34,126 nucleotides of DNA, taken from the NCBI GenBank assembly GCA_028696165.1, contig JAQVHQ010000039.1, positions 1 through 34,126 on the forward strand, written 5' to 3'. Under the pieces are notes generated by a model. The model searched no databases. It had not been told where the DNA came from and was given only the letters and a program-made list of their open reading frames with translations. The position numbers and the translations under genes were made by a program. The DNA is from Lachnospiraceae bacterium. GTDB lineage: Bacteria; Bacillota; Clostridia; Lachnospirales; Lachnospiraceae. Shown here one piece after another: positions 9,778 to 18,550 of this stretch (position 1 is the stretch's first letter; each line of letters opens with the position of its first letter).

Positions 9778-9805
9778 TTGCATGTGAAAAATGCGGAATT
9801 ATAAT
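9778..9805 (+). promoter_or_regulatory. Sigma-A type promoter of kinase 2
   Basis: The -35 TTGCAT (9778-9783) and a perfect -10 TATAAT (9800-9805) are separated by 16 bases. The predicted transcript starts about 33 bases before the kinase ATG at 9845, so the second kinase can be expressed apart from the upstream operon. Confidence 0.6.
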
Positions 9806-9844
9806 AAAAGCAGGATGTGTTTTATAGTAAGGGATGGTATATAC

Positions 9845-12800
9845 ATGAAGAATGAGACTGGATTTAATTGGAAAGAACTGACAAATGCGCTGCCGGGAGG
9901 TATTGCATATTATCGCATGGATGGAGATAAGTTACAGTTATTATATTTAACTGAAGGCGTGGCGCGCTTATCTGGACACTCAAAAGCAGAGTATGAGAAA
10001 CTTGTGGAAGCAGATGTCTTTGCAATTGTATATGAAGCTGACCGCAAACGCATTACTGAGCGCATGTGGGAGGCGGTTAGAACCAGAAAAACCCTCAACT
10101 TTTCTTTTCGTGTATATCATAAAAATGGAACACTTGTCTGGCTTAACGGAAGTGCTAATATTTTGACTGAAGATAACGGTGGACTGTTGGTACAGGCATT
10201 GTACATGGGAACTTCCAATGAATTTCATATGTACCATGATGTGTCTAATACAGCAACCAATGGGTGCTATGTGGTTTCAGATACAGATTATCAAATTTTG
10301 TATGTAAATCAGCAGTTAGAAAACTTTCTTCAGATGAAGGGTGTTTCTGAAATTCTGGGTAAGAAATGCTATGAAGTAATACAGGATAGAAAAGAGCCCT
10401 GTAAAAATTGTGCTATTTATAACAAAGGTACAATGGAGAGACGGGGAGACCGCTCCAAACAAATATATAAGGTGTCAGCTACTGAAATCGAGTGGGATGA
10501 CAAAAAAGCAACCATTGTTTATTTAAATAATATTACGGAACAAAGGCGTGAGGAGCAGCACGCTTTAGATGCAAGACAGAACTTAAGTATTGCTATGCAG
10601 CATGCAAAGATGATTTACTGGGAATATGAGTTTGGTGAGTCTCGGGCTTATCCGAATGAAACAGCCCGGAAATTTTTTGGCGTTCCGCTGGTGGTGGAGA
10701 ACTATCCGGATAGTTTTCTTGATATGAACTTTGTGTACGAGGCAGATGTGCCTGCATACAGAGAAAATGTCAACCGCATGAAGGCTGGTGAAGAGTACAT
10801 AGAATTCACCATCAAGACCAGAACTTTACAGCAGGAGGAGGTCTGGACGAAACTTCGATTTAGTGGTGTCAGGGATAAGCAGGGGAATCCGGTGCGTGCA
10901 ATCTGCACGGCTGAAGTTGTCACAGAGTATAAAAAACTGGAGCAGCGTTATCAGAAAGCGTTGGAACTTAGGGAACACACGAAGTCAGACAACCTGATAT
11001 TATCCTGCCATTGCAATATCAGCAGGGATATAATTCTGGAGCTGGAAGATCAGTCTGGATTTAAACTTTCAGAAAAGTTCGGTAATGAAAGAGCAGCCTT
11101 CTTTGAAGGATTTTCCAGGCTGATTACGGATGAGCGAAAACAGCAGGAATTTCTGCAGATATTTTCTTCTGAGCCCGCAAAACAAAATTATGAACTGGGG
11201 AAAACACAGTTTGTATTCGAATGCGGAATTCGGTACGATCAGCTGCAGAAGGATTTTCAATGGGTTCAGATGCAGATGACCACGGTGAAGGTACCGGAGA
11301 CCAATGACATAGAAGGTTTTATGACAGTTACGGATATTACAGATCTAAAACGGCAGGAGCATATACTGGAATCAGTTCTCCAATGTGATTATGACTTTGT
11401 GGCCAATGTAAATCTGATGACAGACAGGCTTGTTATATATAGAAGTTCAAAGGCAGACCTGGAGTTTTTGCAATGCGAGGTTGGTAAGGCATATTCCTAC
11501 AGTGAAGGTGTGGCACGTGCTATAGACAACTATCTAGTGGATACCGACAAGGAATTCTACAGAATACAGATGAACCCGGAATATATCAAAAATCAGCTTA
11601 AGGATTTGGACGTCTTCGAATTTGCATACCATGTCAAGGATCTGGAGGGTGATATTCGAGTGAAAAGAGCACGCTTTACGGCCTATGGAGAAACAGAAGA
11701 ACTTGTTGTGTTTAGCCGTACAGATATAACTGAACTTATGGCGGAGGAAGAACAGAAAAGAAATGACTTGTCCCGGGCACTGGAACTGGCAGAACAGGCT
11801 ACAAGATCCAAGAGTGAATTCCTTTCACGTATGAGTCATGACCTGAGGACTCCTATGAATGGTATTCTGGGGCTGACTTATCTGATGGAAGATCAGGATG
11901 ATATTAATGAAATTAAGAAGAGTATTCCGCAAGTGCGTGAAGCAGGAGAATATCTTCTTCAGTTGATTAACGATGTCTTAGATGTGAATAAGATAGAAAG
12001 TGGTGAAGTTACACTTTTTCCGAAACCATGTAATGAAGAAAAGGTGTTTCCATCTATTATTACTATGATTACTCCTCAGTTGGAGCGAAAATCCATAGAT
12101 TTTCATTTTGATAAGAAGAATATCACATGGAAATATCTGATTATGGACGAGCAGAGAGTAAGGCAGATTTTCATCAATCTGCTTAGTAATGCAATCAAAT
12201 TCACTCCGGATGGCGGACGGGTGGATTTTATCATGGAGTGTATATCACAGACCGAGGATTCTGTCAAAGACAAATTTATCGTGCGGGATACAGGAATTGG
12301 AATCAGCAGGGAGTTTCTTCCAAAGATATTTGAACCTTTTACCCAGGAGAACCGGTTTATCACCAGCAACACCCAGGGAACCGGTCTGGGCATGGCTATT
12401 GTGAAGAAATTAGTGGAGTTGATGAATGGAAGCATCAGCGTAAAAAGCAGTGTAAATGAAGGCACAGAATTTACAATATATCTGGATTTTAAGCGTGCAA
12501 AGAAGCAGGAAGAGATGGTTCAGGAAACCACCACTATATCCATAAAGCCTCATTTGCCCCAGGGATTAAAGATTTTACTTTGCGAAGATCATCCATTGAA
12601 TGCTCAGATTGCCACGAGACTTTTGGAAAAGCAGGGAGCGATTATAATCGGAGCAGAAAATGGAAGAGAGGCGGTGGAATATTTTAAAATGTCTTCGCGT
12701 AATGAATATGATGTGATTTTAATGGATATTCGAATGCCGGAGATGGATGGATTGGAGGCGGCCAGACAGATTAGAAAGTTGAAGCGAGAGGATGCTAAGA

Positions 12801-12949
12801 CAATTCCTATTATTGCCATGACAGCTAATGCTTTTGAAGAAGATGTTCGAAAAAGTGAAGAGGCAGGGATGAATGCACATTTATCTAAACCGATACAGCC
12901 AGTTAAATTATATAATATGATTTCACATTGCCTGAAAGAAGAGGAGTAA
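9845..12949 (+). CDS. Multi-PAS hybrid histidine kinase with a Cys-bearing PAS
   Basis: The start at 9845 follows AAGGGATGG by 8 bases, giving 1034 residues; a longer in-frame reading from 9791 would begin upstream of any ribosome site. No membrane helix is visible. About five PAS-like units fill residues 1-640. The second carries Cys175, Cys186 and Cys189 (EPCKNC), a pattern seen in PAS domains suspected of binding metal or sensing redox. The kinase core has SHDLRTPMNGI with His665, NLLSNAIKFTPDGG, DTGIGIS and GTGLGMAI. One C-terminal receiver is intact: CEDH, Asp961 in LMDIRMP, MTAN and SKPI. Unlike kinase 1 there is no degenerate receiver between. No Hpt domain and no output domain are present, so phosphotransfer must go to a separate protein. 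The architecture otherwise parallels the kinase at 3148 and suggests an old duplication. Confidence 0.93.
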   Translation: MKNETGFNWKELTNALPGGIAYYRMDGDKLQLLYLTEGVARLSGHSKAEYEKLVEADVFAIVYEADRKRITERMWEAVRTRKTLNFSFRVYHKNGTLVWLNGSANILTEDNGGLLVQALYMGTSNEFHMYHDVSNTATNGCYVVSDTDYQILYVNQQLENFLQMKGVSEILGKKCYEVIQDRKEPCKNCAIYNKGTMERRGDRSKQIYKVSATEIEWDDKKATIVYLNNITEQRREEQHALDARQNLSIAMQHAKMIYWEYEFGESRAYPNETARKFFGVPLVVENYPDSFLDMNFVYEADVPAYRENVNRMKAGEEYIEFTIKTRTLQQEEVWTKLRFSGVRDKQGNPVRAICTAEVVTEYKKLEQRYQKALELREHTKSDNLILSCHCNISRDIILELEDQSGFKLSEKFGNERAAFFEGFSRLITDERKQQEFLQIFSSEPAKQNYELGKTQFVFECGIRYDQLQKDFQWVQMQMTTVKVPETNDIEGFMTVTDITDLKRQEHILESVLQCDYDFVANVNLMTDRLVIYRSSKADLEFLQCEVGKAYSYSEGVARAIDNYLVDTDKEFYRIQMNPEYIKNQLKDLDVFEFAYHVKDLEGDIRVKRARFTAYGETEELVVFSRTDITELMAEEEQKRNDLSRALELAEQATRSKSEFLSRMSHDLRTPMNGILGLTYLMEDQDDINEIKKSIPQVREAGEYLLQLINDVLDVNKIESGEVTLFPKPCNEEKVFPSIITMITPQLERKSIDFHFDKKNITWKYLIMDEQRVRQIFINLLSNAIKFTPDGGRVDFIMECISQTEDSVKDKFIVRDTGIGISREFLPKIFEPFTQENRFITSNTQGTGLGMAIVKKLVELMNGSISVKSSVNEGTEFTIYLDFKRAKKQEEMVQETTTISIKPHLPQGLKILLCEDHPLNAQIATRLLEKQGAIIIGAENGREAVEYFKMSSRNEYDVILMDIRMPEMDGLEAARQIRKLKREDAKTIPIIAMTANAFEEDVRKSEEAGMNAHLSKPIQPVKLYNMISHCLKEEE

Positions 12950-12960
12950 TAGAGAATCCC

Positions 12961-12988
12961 TGATTAATCGAAGATTATTAATCATTTT
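12961..12988 (+). terminator. Weak AT-rich terminator candidate after kinase 2
   Basis: TGATTAAT (12961-12968) pairs perfectly with ATTAATCA (12977-12984) across an 8-base loop and is followed by TTTT. The stem has almost no GC, so termination may be leaky. Confidence 0.35.
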
Positions 12989-13072
12989 CCTGGTTTAAAT
13001 TTAAGCATTTGCGGGATACTAAACGAGTGATGGAAATACAAGTGTTAAAATCTTGCGAAAAGGGGAATGATC

Positions 13073-14245
13073 ATGCTTTTAATTCAAAATGGAATACTTC
13101 ATACGATGGAAAACAACCAGTCGTTTTGCGGGGATTTGTTGGAGAAAGACGGAAAAATTGCTCAGATTGCCAGACATATTACGCCGACTCAGGATATGCA
13201 GGTGATAGATGCATATGGTAAAAATATCTTTCCAGGCTTTATAGATGCACACAGCCATATTGGTATCTCAGAAGAAAAAGTGGGAGCTCAGGGGGATGAC
13301 TGTAACGAATCCACCAATCCGATAACACCGGCCATGCGTGCCATTGATGCCATTAACCCCATGGACAATGCATTTCATAATGCACTGGCAGTGGGAATTA
13401 CAGGAGTTATGGCAGGACCGGGAAGCAGCAACGTAATAGGCGGGCAGTTCGCATTTCTTAAAACCTATGGCAGACGGATTGAGGATATGGTAGTGCTGGC
13501 TCCGGCAGCTATCAAGATAGCCTTGGGTGAAAACCCTAAAAATACTTATGGTAATAATGGCAATATGCCAATTACCAGAATGGGGATTGCAGCTATGATT
13601 CGCAGAGAACTTTTCAATGCCCGCCAATATATAAGGGAAAATCCGGTCTCGACTAAAAAGGATGAGTCAGCCAGATGCAAAGGACAGTTGAACTTTGATA
13701 TGGAATGTTATCGGGAGCTGTTTGACAAGAAAATTCCGCTGAAAGCCCATGCTCACCGAACGGATGATATATTTACAGCGATTCGTATTGCACGGGAGTT
13801 TAATCTGGATTTAACCCTTGATCATTGTACGGAAGGACACCTTATAGCAAAGGAACTGGCACGAGAAGGATTTCCGGCAATTGTCGGTCCGGCATTGGCA
13901 TCGCGCAGTAAAAATGAAGTGAGCATGGCTGATTTTAAAACTGCCGGACAGCTGGCAAAAGCAGGTGTGAGAGTAGCACTGACCACAGATCATCCTGTTT
14001 CCCGCATTCAATACCTTCCGTTATGTGCGGCATTGGCAGCCCGGGAAGGACTGGGAGAATGGCAGGCACTTCGGGCGATAACTATAGATGCTGCACGAAT
14101 CTGCAGAGTGGATAATCGGGTGGGAAGTCTGAAAGAGGGGAAAGACGCAGACATTGTCATCTATGATGGGAATCCTTTAGATACAGCTTCTTGTTTGTAC
14201 AAGACCATTATTAATGGAAAAATAGTATGGCCGGATGAAAAGTAA
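13073..14245 (+). CDS. Amidohydrolase, imidazolonepropionase-related
   Basis: The ATG at 13073 is 7 bases from AAAGGGG and is preferred over the ATG at 13067, which nearly touches it. The 390-residue enzyme has the metal-dependent hydrolase layout: a small beta domain built from both ends (MLLIQNGILHT; GKDADIVIYDGNPLD) around a TIM barrel. Metal and catalytic residues are visible in order as HxH in FPGFIDAHSHIG, His in KAHAHRTDD, His in LDHCTEGH and Asp in TTDHPV. It has the length and signature of the imidazolonepropionase-like clade, but no other histidine-degradation gene is adjacent, so a different cyclic amide or dipeptide substrate is equally possible. It is predicted cytoplasmic. It stands alone between two signalling genes, preceded by a weak terminator and followed by a 165-base gap. 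Confidence 0.85.
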   Translation: MLLIQNGILHTMENNQSFCGDLLEKDGKIAQIARHITPTQDMQVIDAYGKNIFPGFIDAHSHIGISEEKVGAQGDDCNESTNPITPAMRAIDAINPMDNAFHNALAVGITGVMAGPGSSNVIGGQFAFLKTYGRRIEDMVVLAPAAIKIALGENPKNTYGNNGNMPITRMGIAAMIRRELFNARQYIRENPVSTKKDESARCKGQLNFDMECYRELFDKKIPLKAHAHRTDDIFTAIRIAREFNLDLTLDHCTEGHLIAKELAREGFPAIVGPALASRSKNEVSMADFKTAGQLAKAGVRVALTTDHPVSRIQYLPLCAALAAREGLGEWQALRAITIDAARICRVDNRVGSLKEGKDADIVIYDGNPLDTASCLYKTIINGKIVWPDEK

Positions 14246-14410
14246 AATATTAAATAATAGAGAAAACTATTAAAATTGTTTGAAAAAGGAAATTATAACT
14301 GCGCTTTATGGGAAAATGTGGTAATATTAAGAGAAAGAATATAAAAATATATACATTATAATAGATTTGTGTTTCAAAAAGCAAAAATCATTTTATGGGG
14401 GAATGGATCT

Positions 14411-15907
14411 ATGCTGCGGGACTTTCTTAACGTGTGGAAGAAATCATTTAAACAAATGAAGCAACATTATAAAGAATTCAGGGGTGATATAGCGAAGAAT
14501 AATACAATTCTGCTTACATCCATATCAGGAGCAGGTCTGCTGCTGGTTACTCTTCTGCTCTTTCTTACGCCGCTGATTATATCGGACTGGCATATATCCA
14601 TGGGACATTGGCTGTTTTTACCATTCTTTTTCTGCTATACATTTCTTGGTTTGTATTTATATAAGAATAAACGGGAATCTTATGATTTAGTTCACGCAGC
14701 AGTGATTTCCTTTTTGATCTTTTTCATGGCACTGGTAATGTATATTAATTTTGTTCCATTTCCCGACAGTCCGGCAACTATGACAACTGTGGCAATGACT
14801 GTTGTGCCGGTATTATTTATATTACCATTTCATGAGGTGGTTTTACTGCTTTTATTTGTATTCCTTATATTCTTGCAGTTAAATGGGACTTTTATTGATG
14901 AATTGTATGTAAATGATAATGTGTTCAGTGGAATTCTTGGTTTGCTGGGAGGCATATTGGTATCCTGGATTGTCAGTAATATAAGGGCAGAGGATAATCA
15001 GGACAAGCAGGATATCGTGATTATGAGTAATCAGGATAAACTGACTGGAATATGGAACAAATCGGCAGTGGAAAAGAACTGCTTTACATATCTTAATGAT
15101 TGCGGAACTGAAAATTGTGCCTTAATAGTGGCCGACCTTGACTACTTTAAGGGAATTAATGATACCATGGGTCATCATGCAGGAGATGAAGTTCTGCATA
15201 TGTTTGGAGAGGCTATCAAAAGGGTCTTTCGAGGGAGTGATATCTATGGACGAATCGGTGGAGATGAATTCCTTGTACTGATGAAGGGTGTATCCAGTGT
15301 GGAACTGGTGGAATTAAAGATGAGTACCTTGTCTGCCATGATTCACCAGGATGTATTTGAAAAACTTAATATTAAAGTGACATGCTCCTACGGTGCTATT
15401 ATAAAAAAAGAAGAGAATATCTCTTATGTGCCATTGTTTAATATGGCTGATAAGCTGTTGTACCGGGCGAAGAGAAATGGTAAAAATCAGGGCGATGTTT
15501 TGACGATTTCTGATTACAATATGTACATGAACAAGAAGGAAATCATGTTGGTTGTAGATGATTCAGAGATTAACCGGGGGGCTTTAAGTGCGATGTTTCA
15601 GCAGGATTTTGATATTATCGAAGCAGCAGACGGTGAGCAGGCCGAAGACATCATTCATAAACATCACAGTATTATCAGTATTATGCTGTTGGATATTATG
15701 ATGCCGAAGGTTGATGGCTTTGAGGTGCTTGACTGGATGAAACAACAGGGATATATGCAGTACTTCCCGGTTATTGCCATAAGTTCTGACGAGGAGAAAG
15801 AGCTGCAGTCCTTAGAACTGGGTGTCGCAGATATGGTATCGAAACCGTTTGTGGCTGATATTATGAAAAAACGAGTGGAAAATGCTATGAAAGCAATGGG
15901 AAGATAA
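14411..15907 (+). CDS. Membrane diguanylate cyclase with C-terminal receiver domain
   Basis: The start at 14411 follows GGGGG (14397-14401); a GTG at 14369 in frame lacks a ribosome site. The protein has 498 residues. About six hydrophobic helices span residues 30-195. A GGDEF domain follows (about 205-365), with DKLTGIWNK, DLDYFKGINDTMGHHAGDEV and the active-site motif GGDEF at 283-287. The product-inhibition I-site RxxD is Arg274 to Asp277, exactly five residues ahead, so the enzyme is probably an active, feedback-controlled maker of cyclic di-GMP. The last ~120 residues form an intact receiver: VVDDSE, Asp428 in LLDIMMP, a Ser where Thr is usual, and Lys in SKPF. Receiver domains usually precede GGDEF (PleD, WspR); here it trails. 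The permease gene starts 19 bases after the stop. Confidence 0.92.
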   Translation: MLRDFLNVWKKSFKQMKQHYKEFRGDIAKNNTILLTSISGAGLLLVTLLLFLTPLIISDWHISMGHWLFLPFFFCYTFLGLYLYKNKRESYDLVHAAVISFLIFFMALVMYINFVPFPDSPATMTTVAMTVVPVLFILPFHEVVLLLLFVFLIFLQLNGTFIDELYVNDNVFSGILGLLGGILVSWIVSNIRAEDNQDKQDIVIMSNQDKLTGIWNKSAVEKNCFTYLNDCGTENCALIVADLDYFKGINDTMGHHAGDEVLHMFGEAIKRVFRGSDIYGRIGGDEFLVLMKGVSSVELVELKMSTLSAMIHQDVFEKLNIKVTCSYGAIIKKEENISYVPLFNMADKLLYRAKRNGKNQGDVLTISDYNMYMNKKEIMLVVDDSEINRGALSAMFQQDFDIIEAADGEQAEDIIHKHHSIISIMLLDIMMPKVDGFEVLDWMKQQGYMQYFPVIAISSDEEKELQSLELGVADMVSKPFVADIMKKRVENAMKAMGR

Positions 15908-15926
15908 TGATTTAGGAGGCAGATGA

Positions 15927-17036
15927 TTGAAGGAACACAAGAAAATAATATGGGTAGGCATAGTAGCTTTTGGTGTCTATCTGGCAATCTATTACTGGAG
16001 TTACGTTACTGGTGCATTAATAAAAGTTTTGAGCGCGGCACAGCCATTATTAATTGGCTGTGCATTGGCTTATATAGTGAATATTTTAATGAAATTTTAT
16101 GAGGGAAAAATACTTGTGAAAATTTCAGTGCTTAAAAAAGGCGGCAGGATGCGTATGATATCCGTCCTGATGTCACTAATCAGTATTATTCTTATATTAA
16201 GCGGGATATTCAATCTGATTATTCCGGAACTGATTTCCTGTATTCAGACCTTAGCACAGCAGGTTCCTAAGATACTTAAGAATATGGATATTGACAGTTG
16301 GATCGGAAACTATCTGCCACAGGTAATTCCTAATTTTGATATTCAGGGGAAATTGATTGAGATGGTAGAAAACTTTGCAGGAGTATTAAGTACCTATATG
16401 GGAAATGCATTCTCCTGGGTGTCTTCGGTGGCTTCCATGGTTGTCTCTGTGTTTGTAGCATTTGTATTCTGTATCTACCTTTTGTTTGGAAAAGAAAAAG
16501 TGGGATCACAGTTAAGACGAATGGGCAGTATCTATCTGAAGGAAAAATGGATGGATAGGATTAATTATGTACTTGATAATCTGGATAACAGTTTTCACAA
16601 GTTTATCGTGGGGCAGACCACAGAAGCAGTAATATTGGGAAGCTTGTGTATCATTGGAATGCTTATCTTAAGGCTGCCATATGCAGTGATGATTGGAACT
16701 TTTATTGGATTTACCGCATTGATCCCTATTGCCGGTGCTTATATCGGTGCAGCAGTAGGCGCTGTGATGATTCTTACGGTAGAACCATTCAAGGCATTGA
16801 TTTTTCTTATATTTGTGGTTGCACTTCAGCAGATTGAAGGCAATCTGATTTATCCAAAGGTAGTAGGATCCTCCATAGGACTTCCGGGCATATGGGTGTT
16901 TGCTGCAATTACCATCGGTGGAGGAGTTCTTGGAATACCGGGGATGCTCCTGGGAGTACCGGTAACTGCGGCTGTATATCAGATGGTTAAAGAAATCAGT
17001 AAAAACAAAGAAGCAGAGATAAAAATACAGGAATAA
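15927..17036 (+). CDS. AI-2E family transporter (PerM-like permease)
   Basis: The start is TTG, placed 7 bases after GGAGG (15915-15919); an ATG at 15923 is in a different frame that closes within about 65 codons. The 369-residue protein has about eight hydrophobic segments in the family pattern, with a long soluble stretch around residues 90-150, the GKEKVGSQLRRMG loop, and the closing conserved block LQQIEGNLIYPKVVGSSIGL and GILGIPGMLLGVPV-like sequence (here GVLGIPGMLLGVPV). The family was named after a reported AI-2 exporter in E. coli, but many members are Na+/H+ antiporters or have unknown cargo, so the name should not be taken as function. It sits between a diguanylate cyclase and an aminopeptidase, all closely spaced, suggesting one transcript. 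Confidence 0.9.
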   Translation: MKEHKKIIWVGIVAFGVYLAIYYWSYVTGALIKVLSAAQPLLIGCALAYIVNILMKFYEGKILVKISVLKKGGRMRMISVLMSLISIILILSGIFNLIIPELISCIQTLAQQVPKILKNMDIDSWIGNYLPQVIPNFDIQGKLIEMVENFAGVLSTYMGNAFSWVSSVASMVVSVFVAFVFCIYLLFGKEKVGSQLRRMGSIYLKEKWMDRINYVLDNLDNSFHKFIVGQTTEAVILGSLCIIGMLILRLPYAVMIGTFIGFTALIPIAGAYIGAAVGAVMILTVEPFKALIFLIFVVALQQIEGNLIYPKVVGSSIGLPGIWVFAAITIGGGVLGIPGMLLGVPVTAAVYQMVKEISKNKEAEIKIQE

Positions 17037-17070
17037 AGCAGCAGGAATCTAAGGAAGGGGTTTTGAATAG

Positions 17071-18384
17071 ATGACATATCAAGAGACTACACGAAAATTA
17101 CTCGAATTTATAGATGCATCACCAAGTTGTTATCATGTGATTGCTAATTTAAAAAAGATATATGAGGATGCGGGATTTATAGAACTGAGAGAAGAAACAT
17201 CCTGGAATATTACAGCTGGAAAGAATTATTATGTGGTGCGCAACGGTTCCAGTATTGTAGCTTTTAAGGTGCCTGAGAAAGGTTGGTCAGGATTTCAGAT
17301 GGCGGCGTCACACAGTGATTTCCCGTCTTTTAAAATAAAGACTAATCCAGAGGTTGATGTTGAGAAACATTATACTTGCCTGAACGTGGAAAAATATGGA
17401 GGAATGCTGTGTGCACCATGGTTTGACCGTCCACTGTCTATCGCAGGCAGAATCCTGGTGGAAGAAGAGGGCAGGATAGTTACAAAACTGCTGAACATTC
17501 CAAGAGATCTGGTAATGATTCCAAATGTAGCCATCCATATGAATAGAGAAGTTAACAATGGATATGCATATAATCCTCAAGTGGACATGATTCCGCTGTT
17601 TGGAGATGAAACTGCAAAGGGCGGTTTTATAAAGCTGATTGCCGGGGAAGCCGGAGTGAGGATGGAAGATATCTTAGATATGGATATGTTTTTATATAAC
17701 CGTATGCCCGGGACTATCTGGGGAGCGAATGAAGAATATGTATCCAGCCGTTCTTTAGATGATCTTCAATGCGTTTTTGGCACAGTGCAGGGATTCTTAA
17801 AAGCAGAGAATGATACACGCATTACCATGTGCTGTGTGTTTGATAATGAAGAGGTGGGAAGTGCCACAAAGCAAGGGGCGGAATCTACTATGTTATCGGA
17901 TGTACTGCATCGTATCGCTGATAGTATGGGAAAATCCAGAGAAGAATTATTGCAGGCAATTGCAAACAGTTTTTTGCTTTCCGCTGATAATGGACATGCA
18001 GTTCACCCAAACCATCCGGAAAAAGCAGATCCGACCAATCGTCCATATCCTAATAAGGGCGTGGTGATAAAGTATAATGCCAATCAGAAGTATGTGACAG
18101 ACGGAGTTTCTGCAGGGATATTTAAGACAATCTGCAAAAAAGCCGGCGTGCCAGTCCAAACTTATGTAAACCGTTCTGATATAGCTGGCGGTTCAACTCT
18201 GGGAAATCTGGCGAATAAACATGTATCTATGAATTCAGTAGATATCGGTCTGGCACAGCTTGCTATGCACTCACCTTATGAAACCGCCGGAGTAAAAGAT
18301 ACGGCATATATGATAAAAGCATGTGACACTTTTTTTGCATCTGCTGTTTGTGCAGAGGGAGACGGAGTCTATAGAATTCTATAG
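17071..18384 (+). CDS. M18 family aminopeptidase
   Basis: A 437-residue zinc aminopeptidase of the aspartyl aminopeptidase (M18) family, of normal length. Visible metal and catalytic residues are His81 and Asp83 in SHSDFPSF, Asp230 in SRSLDDLQ, Glu260-Glu261 in DNEEVGS, Asp306 in SADNGHAVHP and His400 in MHSPYETAG. The motif NRSDIAGGSTLG is also typical. The enzymes act in the cytoplasm as large tetrahedral assemblies and remove N-terminal acidic or other residues from peptides. The start follows AAGGAAGGGG. It lies 34 bases after the permease gene and is probably the last gene of that transcript. There is no sign of damage. Confidence 0.93.
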   Translation: MTYQETTRKLLEFIDASPSCYHVIANLKKIYEDAGFIELREETSWNITAGKNYYVVRNGSSIVAFKVPEKGWSGFQMAASHSDFPSFKIKTNPEVDVEKHYTCLNVEKYGGMLCAPWFDRPLSIAGRILVEEEGRIVTKLLNIPRDLVMIPNVAIHMNREVNNGYAYNPQVDMIPLFGDETAKGGFIKLIAGEAGVRMEDILDMDMFLYNRMPGTIWGANEEYVSSRSLDDLQCVFGTVQGFLKAENDTRITMCCVFDNEEVGSATKQGAESTMLSDVLHRIADSMGKSREELLQAIANSFLLSADNGHAVHPNHPEKADPTNRPYPNKGVVIKYNANQKYVTDGVSAGIFKTICKKAGVPVQTYVNRSDIAGGSTLGNLANKHVSMNSVDIGLAQLAMHSPYETAGVKDTAYMIKACDTFFASAVCAEGDGVYRIL

Positions 18385-18550
18385 ATGATGCAGATTTCAA
18401 AAACCGGTCATTAGAATTAAAAGATTGAAGTTAGAAAGATTCCATTAAAACAAGAAGAATATAAAGAAAAATATTGCAAGTAAGCTGCATAAGTAATAAA
18501 ATATTGCTAAATTAGTTTCTATTATACTTATTTGGAAAGAGGGTATAAAT

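Noticed and set aside
15923-16102. ATG-started frame at the head of the permease gene
   Set aside because: This ATG sits after GGAGG but its frame closes within about 65 codons and has no membrane pattern. The TTG at 15927 is also well spaced and opens the full permease.
15927-17036. Quorum-sensing role for the AI-2E family protein
   Set aside because: The name is historical; no luxS or lsr-type gene is in the window, and many members are ion antiporters.
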